Shown: positions 1-8,391 of the stretch, one piece after another
How the letters are laid out: every line of letters starts with the position of its first letter
How positions within the stretch are numbered: the first letter of the stretch is position 1
From: JAHEDT01 sp963825615
Lineage (GTDB): Bacteria > Desulfobacterota > Desulfuromonadia > Desulfuromonadales > BM103
Length of the DNA stretch: 64,000 bases
Assembly (NCBI GenBank): GCA_963825615.1
Contig: CAWGTV010000003.1
Location: 124,001-188,000 of the forward strand
Direction: 5' to 3'
The notes under the pieces: model-generated
What the model was told of the DNA's origin: nothing
Seen by the model: only the letters and a program-made list of their open reading frames with translations
The model's database searches: none
Program-made: the position numbers and the translations under genes

Positions 1-522
1 CAGCTGGTTTTTGGTGGGAAAGCCCACCCCCACGACGATTACGGCAAGCAGATGATCCAGGAAATCCGCAATCAGTCGGCAATCTTCGGTGACAAGTTAA
101 AGATCGTGTACCTGCCTAACTACAACATGGACGTTGCGAGCCGACTGATCCCGGGGGTTGACATCTGGCTGAACAATCCCCTGCGGCCATTGGAAGCTTC
201 GGGCACGAGTGGCATGAAGGCGGCCCTGAATGGCGTCCCGAATTTCAGCGTCCTAGACGGTTGGTGGATCGAGGGGCATATCGAGGGTGTGACCGGTTGG
301 TCGATCGGCCCGCCGCCGACTGAAACGACCACAGACGTGAATCATTCTGACGAAGACGTCAGGGACCTGTACAAAAAACTCGAGGAAACGATCATACCGC
401 TCTACTACAAAGACCGTGCGGGTTGGCTTAAAGTGATGAAAAACGCTATAGGCAAGAACGCCTATTATTTCAATACGCATGTCATGATGCGTCGTTATGT
501 GACTGAGGCGTACCTGCGCTGA
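1..522 (+). CDS. glgP: alpha-glucan (glycogen) phosphorylase, C-terminal part
   Basis: This is the 3' end of a gene that enters from the left edge; frame 1 is open from base 1 (first residues QLVFGGKAHPHDDYGK) to TGA at 520-522, giving 173 residues. The family removes glucose-1-phosphate from alpha-1,4-glucans in the cytoplasm. The fragment carries the C-terminal catalytic hallmark EASGTSGMKAALNG at about residues 64-77, whose lysine is the expected pyridoxal-phosphate attachment site. The spelling SGTSGMK, rather than SGTGNMK, suits the shorter bacterial/archaeal TIGR02094-type phosphorylases (inference). The N-terminal part lies outside the window. No convincing T-rich terminator follows. 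Confidence 0.93.
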   Translation, partial: QLVFGGKAHPHDDYGKQMIQEIRNQSAIFGDKLKIVYLPNYNMDVASRLIPGVDIWLNNPLRPLEASGTSGMKAALNGVPNFSVLDGWWIEGHIEGVTGWSIGPPPTETTTDVNHSDEDVRDLYKKLEETIIPLYYKDRAGWLKVMKNAIGKNAYYFNTHVMMRRYVTEAYLR

Positions 523-542
523 CAGCCGTATCGCCCAAACAG

Positions 543-560
543 TGTTGTCATATGACAACA
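543..560. repeat. perfect 18-bp palindrome after glgP
   Basis: TGTTGTCATATGACAACA is a perfect inverted repeat 20 bases past the glgP stop. As RNA it could fold into a 7-bp hairpin with a 4-base loop. The next T-run (TTTTT) lies about 11 bases further on, so it is a poor intrinsic terminator for glgP. It could be an operator or a weak terminator between the converging genes. Confidence 0.4.
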
Positions 561-573
561 GCAGCCGGTCTTT

Positions 574-798
574 TTACTTACCCTTCACTTCATTCATTAT
601 GTGCGGCACCTTGTTGCCGTTTGGCATCAGATCGGCTTCCGGCTTGCCTCCATTTGTCCTGAAACTCTGCAAACGTTTACAGTCATCCTGAAAATCCCCG
701 CGACAATAAAGACTTACGAAATCGTCCCAGTGCGGCTTGACTTGGGAGACATAGCGTAGCACGAACTCACAATCCCGAAGATGCTTACATTCTGTCAT
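574..798 (-). CDS. small Cys-containing hypothetical protein
   Basis: A 74-residue protein of unknown function. The N-terminal half has four cysteines (Cys4, Cys10, Cys32, Cys40) in an acidic/aromatic context (for example DCEFVLRYV and SLYCRGDFQDDC), which suggests a metal or redox site. The C-terminus is short and polar. There is no signal peptide or membrane segment. An AAAGGAG Shine-Dalgarno sequence lies about 12 bases before the ATG at 798, which supports a real gene. It stands alone between glgP and tesA. I do not recognise the family with certainty. Confidence 0.6.
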   Translation of the reverse strand: MTECKHLRDCEFVLRYVSQVKPHWDDFVSLYCRGDFQDDCKRLQSFRTNGGKPEADLMPNGNKVPHIMNEVKGK

Positions 799-921
799 GG
801 CTGTAGATTGCTCCTTTATATTTTATTTATTCAATATATTCTGATTTAGCAATTATCGTTCCATAATATTCTTGAGGCCGATGTCGAACTAACGAATATC
901 GAGAATGTTGAAAAGAGTGGG

Positions 922-1569
922 TTATTTTTGAAGTTTGCGGAGGGTAGATGTGACGAGCGGAAGCATCCGGTCGACGATCACTGCAACGCCAGCGGTGTTC
1001 GGGTGGATTCCATCAGACTGGTTAAGTGACGGGTCAAGGGCAACACCAGCGAGGAAAAACGGATAGAACGCGACCTGATGTTTTTGGGCAAGCAATGGAA
1101 ATATCCGGTCGAAAGCCGTTGTATACGTCGTTCCCATGTTGTGCGGCGCCTGCATGCCTGCCAGGATGACGCTGACACCAGCGGCCTTGAGTTGACGCAG
1201 GATGGCATCCAGATTGGCGGCTGTTTCTTCCGGAGGAAGACCCCGCAGGGCGTCGTTGCCGCCGAGTTCGACGATGACCAAGTGCGGTTCATCGGCAAGA
1301 GCCCATGACAGCCGGGATAATCCGCCGGCGGTGGTATCTCCTGAGACACCCGCGTTGATAACCCTGACATGATACCCGCGCTGTAGTAAAGCACTTTCAA
1401 GCTGGGCCGGAAAAGACTCCTCGTTCGCCAAGCCGTAGCCTGCAGCAAGGCTGTCGCCCAGCACCAGAAGACGTTGAGCTGTTTCTGCGGTATTATTAGC
1501 TAATGTAATTTGCACACCGCAAGTCAACGCAGCCAGGAGCAGGACCAGGTAAATTAGAAAGATTCTCAT
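922..1569 (-). CDS. tesA: periplasmic SGNH-family esterase/lysophospholipase (TesA-like)
   Basis: 215 residues, the usual size for TesA/arylesterase. An N-terminal signal peptide (about residues 1-24) indicates export. The SGNH blocks are all visible: LVLGDSLAAGYGL with the nucleophile Ser near residue 40, a conserved Gly/Asn in VSGDTT and GGNDAL, and the C-terminal Asp-His in SDGIHPN. Known members hydrolyse thioesters, aryl esters and lysophospholipids. It is transcribed divergently from ybbA-ybbP, the same arrangement as in E. coli and many proteobacteria, which strengthens the assignment. Its start codon is only 9 bases from the ybbA start. Confidence 0.93.
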   Translation of the reverse strand: MRIFLIYLVLLLAALTCGVQITLANNTAETAQRLLVLGDSLAAGYGLANEESFPAQLESALLQRGYHVRVINAGVSGDTTAGGLSRLSWALADEPHLVIVELGGNDALRGLPPEETAANLDAILRQLKAAGVSVILAGMQAPHNMGTTYTTAFDRIFPLLAQKHQVAFYPFFLAGVALDPSLNQSDGIHPNTAGVAVIVDRMLPLVTSTLRKLQK

Positions 1570-1578
1570 GAGTGACCT

Positions 1579-2256
1579 ATGGTTGAAATCAAAAATCTAC
1601 ATCTCAGTCTAATCGGTGGTGCCGGGCCGGTCAATATCCTGCGTGGTGTTGATCTGGTGGTCGCCGGAAATGAAACCATCAGTATCCTTGGTTCATCAGG
1701 GGCCGGCAAAACCACGCTGCTGATGGCCCTCTCCGGCCTTGAAAAGCCAACGTCCGGCGAGGTACGGGTCGCGGGAGTTGACCTGACCCGCCTCGACGAA
1801 GACGGTTTGGCCCGTTTTCGTCGTACTCACATCGGCATCGTTTTCCAATCTTTTCATCTGGTGCCGACCATGACCGCCCTGGAGAATGTCGCACTGCCTC
1901 TCGAATTCGCTGGGGCAGCAAACCCCTTTGTGCAGGCCCGGGCGGCCCTGGACAAAACAGGGCTCGGGGACCGTCTCAAACATTTTCCCGGGGAGCTCTC
2001 CGGCGGGGAACAACAGCGGGTTGCCTTGGCCAGGGCTTTTGTCGCCAGACCGTCACTACTGCTCGCCGATGAACCGACCGGGAATCTCGATCGCGCAACC
2101 GGACAAAAGGTCATGGATCTGCTCTTCGATCTCCAGCAAGAGCACGGTACAACTCTGGTTCTGGTCACCCATGACGAGACCCTTGCCTCGCGCTGCGACC
2201 GCTCCATCCACATGATTGACGGCCAACTCAAAGAACTTGCGGGAGCCGTAGCGTGA
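1579..2256 (+). CDS. ybbA: ABC transporter ATPase, YbbA/LolD type
   Basis: 225 residues. It has Walker A GSSGAGKTT (about residues 37-45), Q-loop, signature LSGGEQQRVALARA, Walker B LLADEPTGNLD and the switch His in LVTHD. The signature and D-loop are typical of MacB/LolD/YbbA ATPases that pair with FtsX-like permeases. It overlaps the next gene by GTGA, so the two are translationally coupled and form one transporter. Known members of this class act mechanically on periplasmic substrates rather than pumping through the membrane. The ATG at 1579 is chosen because family alignment needs residues from MVEIKNL onward. Confidence 0.93.
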   Translation: MVEIKNLHLSLIGGAGPVNILRGVDLVVAGNETISILGSSGAGKTTLLMALSGLEKPTSGEVRVAGVDLTRLDEDGLARFRRTHIGIVFQSFHLVPTMTALENVALPLEFAGAANPFVQARAALDKTGLGDRLKHFPGELSGGEQQRVALARAFVARPSLLLADEPTGNLDRATGQKVMDLLFDLQQEHGTTLVLVTHDETLASRCDRSIHMIDGQLKELAGAVA

Positions 2257-4781
2257 ACGAACCCAGCATGCTTTTGCAAGCCCTGCGTCTGACACGACGC
2301 GAAATGCGCGGCGGCCTGCGCGGTTTCGGCGTCTTTTTGACATGTCTTTTCCTCGGCGTTTTTGCAATCAGCGCAATCGGCTCGTTTACAGAATCAGCGA
2401 AGGCAGGACTTCTGGCCGATGCCAGCGCCCTTCTGGGTGGCGATTTCGAAGTACGGTTGGCTCATCGTGAGTTGCCTGAAGACACCGTCGAATACCTGAG
2501 CAAACGTGGCAAGATGTCGCATGTCATAACGATGCGCACCATGATTGCTAATGCCGACGGTTCGAAGCGGATCTTAAGCGAATTTAAAGCTGTCGACCAG
2601 GCTTATCCCCTCTATGGAAGCATGGGAATCGAACCCCCGCAGCCTCTTGGAGCCGCGTTGCAGCAGGACGGCGCTTTCGGCGCACTGGTCGAGCCATCAC
2701 TCTTGACTCGACTCGAGCTGAAGATTGGCGACCTGGTCCAAATCGGCTCGGCAGAATTTACCATTCGCGGCACCATTCTCAACGAACCCGACCGGACCGT
2801 TCAGGCCTTCAGCCTTGGGCCACGTTTTTTGACCAGCATCGCCGGATTATCAGCCACCGGCCTCATACAACCCGGCAGCCTGCTTTACCACGCCTACCGG
2901 TTAAGGCTCCCCGACCGGGAAACCGCAGATCAGCTCAAAGCAGACCTGCAAGCCCGTTTTCCAGAAACCGGATGGCGTCTGCGCACTTGGCGGGAAGCGG
3001 CGCCCAGGGTGCGTTTCTTTCTGGATCGCATGAACCTCAACCTGACGCTGATCGGATTGTGCGCATTACTGGTAGGTGGTCTCGGCGTTTCAGGGGCTGT
3101 GCGTGGTTATCTGACCGGGAAGATCACCAACATCGCCGCCATGAAATGCCTTGGGGCACCGGGGAGACTGGTATTTACCGCCTACCTGTTGCAGATCCTC
3201 TTGCTGGGCGCTCTTGGAGCAGGCGCAGGCCTGATCTGCGGAGGCGCACTGCCCTATCTTCTCAAAACATTGATCGGCAAATATCTACCGGTACCCTTGG
3301 CCCCGGCCGTTCATTGGCAGGTGCTGTTCACAGCTGCACTGTTTGGACTTTTGATCGCTCTGGCCTTTTCTCTGAAGTCACTGGGCATCGCCAGGAGAGT
3401 CTCCCCGAGCGTTTTGTTTCGTGGCTATAGCGACAGTTCCGGCACAGATCCCGGCAATGGCATCCGGATCGCCATCGGCTTCGTCGCCCTCTGCCTTGCG
3501 GTATTGGCGATCGTCACCAGCTCAGACCAGAAACTCGCTTTCTGGTTCATCTGCGGTGCCACGTTGTGTTTCGTCATCTTTCGCTTTGCGGCCATCGCCT
3601 TGGTCCGTGTGCTCCGCCACCTTCCAAACCCCGGGAACCCTTCGCTGCGTCTGGGAATGGCCAACATTCAAAGACGGGGCTCACCGTCTGGCAGCGCGCT
3701 TTTTTCCCTGGGGCTCGGCCTGACGGCCCTGATTATCATCATGCTCGTCCAGGCTAATCTCGACGACATGGTCAACGAAACCATCCCCGGCGAAGCCCCG
3801 AGTTTCTTTTTCCTTGACCTGCAAAACGCCCAGGTGCCTCGTTTTGAAGAGATTGCCGCAAGCTTACCCGGAGTCGGCAAGATCGAGCGCTACCCCACCC
3901 TGCGTGGACGCATCACGGCCATAGCAGGCGTTCCGGTTGACCTGGCGAAGATTGACCAATCAGTTCAATGGGCGGTACGAGGTGATCGGTTTCTCAGCTA
4001 TGCCGCAGAGATGCCGCAGGACACCAAACTGGTCGCAGGCTCGTGGTGGTCACGAGACTATCGTGGAGAACCATTGGTTTCGATTACAGCAGATCTTGCT
4101 ACCGGATTCGGTGTTGTTGTCGGTGACACCTTGACAGTGAACATCCTCGGCCGCGAGGTCACGGCCAAAATCAGCAGCTTCAGGGAAGTGGACTGGTCAA
4201 CTTTGGATCTGAACTTCGCGATTCTTTTCTCCCCGGGCGTGCTCGAGGGCGCTCCGCAGACCCATATTGCCACAATCCAGGTCACACCAGACCAGGAAGC
4301 GACAGCCTTTGCTGCGATCACCCGGGAATTCCCTAACGTCTCGGCTATCAGCACCCGGGAAATCCTGAAGAATGTCTCCCTGGTCCTCGACCGGATCGGA
4401 ACGGCCTTCCGCGGCATGGCCGCTATCGCTTTGCTAACCGGCTTTCTGGTGCTGGCCGGGGCCGTCTCAGCGGACCAGCACCGGCGCATTCATGATGCCG
4501 TAATCTTCAAAGTGTGCGGTGCGACCCGCTTCGATATCCTGGGGGCCTTTGCCGCTGAGTTTACACTCCTCGGACTGATTGCAGGGGCGATCAGTGCCAT
4601 CATCGGCAGTTTGGCGGCGATGGGAATCCTGCGCGGGCTAATGAAGATGTCTTTCAACCTGCACCCGGGAACGATCCTTCTGACCATAGTCACCGGCATC
4701 ACCCTGACCCTGCTGCTCGGCCTGCTTGGCACCTGGAAGGCTTTAGGGCAGAAAGCGGCGACGTATTTGCGTAGCGAGTAG
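2253..4781 (+). CDS. ybbP: FtsX-like ABC permease, YbbP family
   Basis: 842 residues. Translation starts at GTG overlapping the ybbA stop. There is an N-terminal transmembrane helix (about residues 23-45), a large periplasmic domain, and clusters of transmembrane segments (about 265-385, 400-455, 485-505 and 715-835), the pattern of YbbP with two FtsX permease domains. The motif AAMKCLGA in the first FtsX domain is matched by IFKVCGAT in the second. It partners the preceding ATPase. The tesA-ybbAP linkage suggests envelope lipid or lipoprotein handling, but the substrate is unproven. Confidence 0.92.
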   Translation: MNEPSMLLQALRLTRREMRGGLRGFGVFLTCLFLGVFAISAIGSFTESAKAGLLADASALLGGDFEVRLAHRELPEDTVEYLSKRGKMSHVITMRTMIANADGSKRILSEFKAVDQAYPLYGSMGIEPPQPLGAALQQDGAFGALVEPSLLTRLELKIGDLVQIGSAEFTIRGTILNEPDRTVQAFSLGPRFLTSIAGLSATGLIQPGSLLYHAYRLRLPDRETADQLKADLQARFPETGWRLRTWREAAPRVRFFLDRMNLNLTLIGLCALLVGGLGVSGAVRGYLTGKITNIAAMKCLGAPGRLVFTAYLLQILLLGALGAGAGLICGGALPYLLKTLIGKYLPVPLAPAVHWQVLFTAALFGLLIALAFSLKSLGIARRVSPSVLFRGYSDSSGTDPGNGIRIAIGFVALCLAVLAIVTSSDQKLAFWFICGATLCFVIFRFAAIALVRVLRHLPNPGNPSLRLGMANIQRRGSPSGSALFSLGLGLTALIIIMLVQANLDDMVNETIPGEAPSFFFLDLQNAQVPRFEEIAASLPGVGKIERYPTLRGRITAIAGVPVDLAKIDQSVQWAVRGDRFLSYAAEMPQDTKLVAGSWWSRDYRGEPLVSITADLATGFGVVVGDTLTVNILGREVTAKISSFREVDWSTLDLNFAILFSPGVLEGAPQTHIATIQVTPDQEATAFAAITREFPNVSAISTREILKNVSLVLDRIGTAFRGMAAIALLTGFLVLAGAVSADQHRRIHDAVIFKVCGATRFDILGAFAAEFTLLGLIAGAISAIIGSLAAMGILRGLMKMSFNLHPGTILLTIVTGITLTLLLGLLGTWKALGQKAATYLRSE

Positions 4782-4833
4782 CGCGATATACCAAGCACAA
4801 GAGTTTTTGATTTTCCACGCTGCGCGTCACGCG

Positions 4834-5223
4834 CTACTTTTGCTCTACCTCTCCACCCGCCTGCTTCCACGCTTCGAAGCCGCCATCAATATGACAGACG
4901 TTTTTGAGCCCCATCTTTTGCGCGATATCTGTGGCAAGGGCGGAGCGCCAACCCAGGTTGCAATAGAAGATGAAGCGTTTGCCATCGGCGAAGACCGGCT
5001 TGTGATAAACGCATTCCGGATCGATCCAGAATTCCAGCAAGCCGCGCGGGCAATGAAAAGCCCCGGGGATTTTTCCCTCGCGCTTCAACTCGCGGACATC
5101 GCGCAGGTCGACAAAAACAACATCAGGTGAGTTTGCTGAAGTGATCGCCTCTTCTGCGGAGATACTCTCGATGCGCTTTTCGGCATCAGCAACCAATGCT
5201 TTGTAACCAATCTTCTGCGTCAT
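4834..5223 (-). CDS. single-domain rhodanese-like protein
   Basis: 129 residues from the ATG at 5223. An upstream in-frame ATG at 5238 is rejected because the GGAGGA ribosome site lies between the two. The rhodanese fold is shown by VFVDLRDVRELKREGKIPGA, the catalytic Cys in FYCNLGWRSALA and the C-terminal DGGFEAWKQAGG. The active-site loop CNLGWRS is unlike classic CRxGxR thiosulfate sulfurtransferases but is common in PspE/GlpE-like single domains. Cytoplasmic, with no signal peptide. It probably carries persulfide sulfur; the partner is unknown. Confidence 0.88.
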   Translation of the reverse strand: MTQKIGYKALVADAEKRIESISAEEAITSANSPDVVFVDLRDVRELKREGKIPGAFHCPRGLLEFWIDPECVYHKPVFADGKRFIFYCNLGWRSALATDIAQKMGLKNVCHIDGGFEAWKQAGGEVEQK

Positions 5224-5270
5224 AAATCCTCCATCCATAATCGCTAGCTAAACCTGCCATTGAGAATCAT

Positions 5271-5302
5271 AACAGAAAAGCCACCCCTTGACAGGGAGGC
5301 TT
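5271..5302 (-). terminator. intrinsic terminator after the EamA transporter gene
   Basis: On the minus strand AAGCCTCCC and GGGGTGGCTT can pair around a TGTCAA loop, with one or two mismatches, followed by TTTTCTGTT. It lies just past the stop of the EamA gene at 5321 and before the rhodanese promoter region. Confidence 0.55.
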
Positions 5303-5320
5303 GCGGTTGCAGCCAGTTTT

Positions 5321-6274
5321 TCAAATGCAGTTGCCAATGACTTTTTTCTGGGTCATCAGGGGCCAGACCTCGGCAACGATCATACCGGAAACGATCAGGA
5401 AACCGCCGAACCAACCGATCGTGGTGAGACGATCACCGGCCAGCCACACTGAAAAAATCGCGGCAAAAACTGGCTCCAGGGTATAGATCAGGGCGGCTCT
5501 GGTCGGAGTGGTCCGGTTCTGGAAAGTGGTCATGGCCCAAAAAGCATACGCGGTGGCAAAAACCGATGTGATGATGAATGCGAAGACCAGGGATCCGGTC
5601 CAGGCCTGGGGCCAAGAGACCGGCTCAAAAACCAGGCTGCCGAAGCAGCCGAGCACGGCCATGGTGGCGATCTGTACGAAGGTCAGTGCGCGGCTGTCAT
5701 ATCCACGAGTAAAGGCATCCAGACCAATGATGTGCAGGGCCACGAAAACTGAGCAGACCACAACCAGGAGGTCCCCAAAATGAATCGTCCACGGTGTATG
5801 CCAGGTCAACAGTAAAAGCCCTGTCAAGGCAAGGCCGACGCCGACTTTCGAACCGAATGCCGCCGGTTTTTTCAGAATCGGGCCAGCCATCAAAGGCACC
5901 CAGATCACCCCCAGACCGGTTAAGAAGCCGGTATTGGCTGACGAGGTCCGCTCCAGGCCGAAGGTCTGAAACAGGTAGGAAAGAAAGAGTAAGGTACCAA
6001 GCAGAATTCCCAGTCGCCAACCGCGACGGTCAAGAGACGAGAAGCCAGAACGACCGGTGATGACAGCCAAAAGGCCCGCCGCCATGGCAAAGCGCATCCA
6101 GAGGAAGGCCATGACCGGCATTTCGGTGATGGCGTCCTTGACGATCGGAAAGGTCGCACCCCAGAAGATGGTCACGGTTGCCAGCATGAACTCGGCAAAA
6201 AGTTGTTTTTTGGTTTTAAGGTCCATGAAATCCGCAGAAAAACTGTTAGAGTATTGTACCGAAGAAAGGCGCAT
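5321..6274 (-). CDS. DMT-family (EamA) metabolite exporter
   Basis: Up to 317 residues with ten predicted transmembrane segments in two EamA repeats. The N-terminal repeat begins with the usual WGATFPIVK motif and the second ends with RAALIYTLEPVFAA. Such proteins export amino acids or other small metabolites; the substrate cannot be told from sequence. The start is uncertain: the ATG at 6274 has no ribosome site, and the ATG at 6226 (MDLKTKKQLF) gives a protein of more typical length. A TACAAT-like -10 element lies between the two, so the shorter form is plausible. Confidence 0.85.
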   Translation of the reverse strand: MRLSSVQYSNSFSADFMDLKTKKQLFAEFMLATVTIFWGATFPIVKDAITEMPVMAFLWMRFAMAAGLLAVITGRSGFSSLDRRGWRLGILLGTLLFLSYLFQTFGLERTSSANTGFLTGLGVIWVPLMAGPILKKPAAFGSKVGVGLALTGLLLLTWHTPWTIHFGDLLVVVCSVFVALHIIGLDAFTRGYDSRALTFVQIATMAVLGCFGSLVFEPVSWPQAWTGSLVFAFIITSVFATAYAFWAMTTFQNRTTPTRAALIYTLEPVFAAIFSVWLAGDRLTTIGWFGGFLIVSGMIVAEVWPLMTQKKVIGNCI

Positions 6275-6337
6275 GGTATAAGTTCAGTTCTGTCAATTCA
6301 ATCGTTTTTTCCATTTGTGCAGTGAGGGAGCCGTGTA

Positions 6338-6493
6338 ATGAAGCGTGGCAAGCGTGAACCGATCGAAGTTGTTTGTCCGAGATGCCGTTACACAGAGATT
6401 ATTTATCTCCCCGCAGAAGACCTCCCCCGCTGTCCCCAATGCAAGATCCAGATGTCGATATCCGAACTCCTTGACGAAGGCAAATCCTATTGA
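6338..6493 (+). CDS. 51-residue zinc-ribbon protein
   Basis: A short ORF with a strong GAGGGAG site 7 bases before ATG. The protein begins MKRGKREPIEVVCPRCRY and later has LPRCPQCK, so two CPxC knuckles 19 residues apart can form a zinc ribbon. A C-terminal helix follows (ISELLDEGK). There is no signal peptide. It lies 60 bases upstream of the amino-acid binding-protein gene in the same direction and may share its transcript. The function is unknown. Its Cys spacing, coding character and ribosome site make it credible despite its size. Confidence 0.78.
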   Translation: MKRGKREPIEVVCPRCRYTEIIYLPAEDLPRCPQCKIQMSISELLDEGKSY

Positions 6494-6552
6494 TGACTCA
6501 CGTGCCGAACGATTCGGCTGAACTACCCCATAATTTTTGAGGAGGAACCATC

Positions 6553-7353
6553 ATGAAACAAATCAAGTTGTTGATCGTCTGTCTGCTGGCTCTTTGTGTA
6601 CTCTTGCCCGGTGTCGCCATGGCCGATTCCCTCGACGACATCCTCGCCAGCGGCAAGCTGCGTGTCGGTATGGAACCCGGCTACATGCCCTTCGAAATGA
6701 CCAACAAGAAGGGCGAAATTATCGGCTTCGACGTTGACATGGCCAAGCGCATGGCCAATGCTATGGGTGTCGAGCTCGAGTTGGTTAGCACCGCATGGGA
6801 TGGCATCATCCCCGCCTTGATCACCAAAAAGTTCGACATCATCATGAGCGGCATGACCCTGACCCAGGAACGCAACATGAAGATCAGCTTTGCCAGCCCC
6901 TACATCGTCATCGGCCAGAGCGTCCTGCTCGACAAGAAGCTGGCCGGCACCGTCAAATCCTACAATGACCTCAATGACAAGAAGTACAAGGTTGCCTCCA
7001 AGCTCGGCACCACCGGTGAGCAGGCGACCAAGCGCATGATCCCCAACGCGACCTATATTTCTTTCGAAACCGAGCAGGAAGGCGTCATGGATCTGCTCAA
7101 CGGCAAGGTTGACGCTTTCGTCTACGACCTCCCCTTCAACGCCATCGCCTTTGCTGAAAAAGGCCAAGGCAAAGTAGTCCTGCTCGACGATCCCTTCACC
7201 TACGAGCCTTTGGCCTGGGCAGTCAATCGCGGCAACGCTGACTTCATCAACTGGCTGAACAACTTCCTGGTGCAGGCAAAGAATGACGGCACCTACGACA
7301 AGATCTACAAGAAGTGGTTCCTTAGCGACGAGTGGCTGAAAGACCTTCAGTAA
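6553..7353 (+). CDS. polar amino-acid ABC transporter, periplasmic binding protein
   Basis: 266 residues with a clear signal peptide (cleavage after VAMA, about residue 24) and a GAGGAGG ribosome site. It is an SBP_bac_3 family protein. The family motif GFDVDMAKRMA, the FDIIMSGMTLTQER segment and SFASPYI are all present, as in GlnH/HisJ/FliY. It delivers a polar amino acid to the permease and ATPase encoded next. The exact ligand cannot be assigned. A strong hairpin follows its stop codon. Confidence 0.93.
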   Translation: MKQIKLLIVCLLALCVLLPGVAMADSLDDILASGKLRVGMEPGYMPFEMTNKKGEIIGFDVDMAKRMANAMGVELELVSTAWDGIIPALITKKFDIIMSGMTLTQERNMKISFASPYIVIGQSVLLDKKLAGTVKSYNDLNDKKYKVASKLGTTGEQATKRMIPNATYISFETEQEGVMDLLNGKVDAFVYDLPFNAIAFAEKGQGKVVLLDDPFTYEPLAWAVNRGNADFINWLNNFLVQAKNDGTYDKIYKKWFLSDEWLKDLQ

Positions 7354-7361
7354 TATGAGCA

Positions 7362-7405
7362 GAGCACGGCGGGCCGGGCGGCAGCAAATCGGACCCGCCG
7401 TGCTC
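7362..7405 (+). promoter_or_regulatory. intercistronic stem-loop between binding protein and permease genes
   Basis: GAGCACGGCGGG (7362-7373) pairs perfectly with CCCGCCGTGCTC (7394-7405), a 12-bp GC-rich stem with a 20-base loop. No T-run follows, so it is unlikely to stop transcription. Hairpins at this place in binding-protein operons are known to protect the upstream mRNA, so that the binding protein is made in excess over the membrane parts. Confidence 0.75.
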
Positions 7406-7431
7406 GGTTCGCCAAAACCGGGGATATCACC

Positions 7432-8391
7432 TTGAATCCAAGAAATAATATCTGGCGCTGGCATTTTCTGACGCTCTTCATCCTGTTCATGATGGGTGCC
7501 GGCCTGTGGATTGCCACCAAGAAAATCGACTACACTTGGCGATGGAACCGTGTACCGCAGTACTTTGCATATGTTGACGAAACCAACGTCCCGGCTCCCT
7601 ACGATGCCCGGGTCGTCTCCCTGACCAGAGCAGGCGGCACAACCAAGGTCAAATTGGCCGGGGAAAGTGGTGAGGAAGGTGTTTTTGAAGTCGATAACGA
7701 CTCTCTGCGCGTCAGCGAGAACGAGGATCTGTTCCAGGGCGACTACCTCGGTTCGACATCCGAGTGGCGCGCCGGCCCGTTGTCTGTCGGGCTGTGGAAC
7801 ACCCTCTGGATTTCCGCCGTATCGAGCGTTATCGGCATGATCATCGGTCTAGTCACCGGGCTCTGCCGGATTTCAAACAACGCGACCCTGCGCAGCCTCT
7901 CGGTCGCCTACATCGAGCTGATCCGCGGCACTCCGTTGCTGGTGCAGATTTTCATCTTCTACTTCTTTCTCGGCACCGTTCTTGATATCAGCCGGATCAT
8001 CGCCGGCATAAGCGCCCTGGCGATCTTCGCCGGCGCCTACGTCGCGGAGATCATCCGAGCCGGGATCCAGTCGATCCCCAAGGGACAGATGGAAGCGGCC
8101 CGCTCCCTCGGCATGAATGTCAGTCAGGCCATGATTCACATCATCCTGCCCCAGGCCTTCAAGCGAACCCTGCCACCGCTTGCCGGTCAGTTCATCAGCC
8201 TGATCAAGGATTCGTCGCTGGTCTCGGTCATTGCCATCACCGATCTGACCAAGAGCGGCCGCGAGGTTATTACCTCGACCTTTGCCACCTTCGAAATCTG
8301 GTTCGTCGTCGCTTTCCTCTATCTTATGCTGACGTCGGTGTTGTCCCAGGTGATTTCCTGGGTGGAACGGAGGCTTTCAATCAGTGATTAA
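7432..8391 (+). CDS. polar amino-acid ABC transporter permease with N-terminal extension
   Basis: 319 residues from a TTG start preceded by GGGGATAT; no ATG fits. The C-terminal 220 residues are a HisM/GlnP-type permease, with the start of the membrane domain at GLWNTLWISAVSS, the family motif ELIRGTPLLVQIF, and the ATPase-contact loop EAARSLGMNVSQAMIHIILPQAF. The first 100 residues are extra: a transmembrane helix (about 12-28) and then a beta-rich stretch likely outside the membrane. The gene overlaps the ATPase gene by 8 bases. Confidence 0.92.
   Translation: MNPRNNIWRWHFLTLFILFMMGAGLWIATKKIDYTWRWNRVPQYFAYVDETNVPAPYDARVVSLTRAGGTTKVKLAGESGEEGVFEVDNDSLRVSENEDLFQGDYLGSTSEWRAGPLSVGLWNTLWISAVSSVIGMIIGLVTGLCRISNNATLRSLSVAYIELIRGTPLLVQIFIFYFFLGTVLDISRIIAGISALAIFAGAYVAEIIRAGIQSIPKGQMEAARSLGMNVSQAMIHIILPQAFKRTLPPLAGQFISLIKDSSLVSVIAITDLTKSGREVITSTFATFEIWFVVAFLYLMLTSVLSQVISWVERRLSISD

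Noticed and set aside
6523..7464. 313-codon minus-strand frame opposite the amino-acid binding protein
   Set aside because: Val/Gly/Asp-rich shadow of a conserved gene; no ribosome site.
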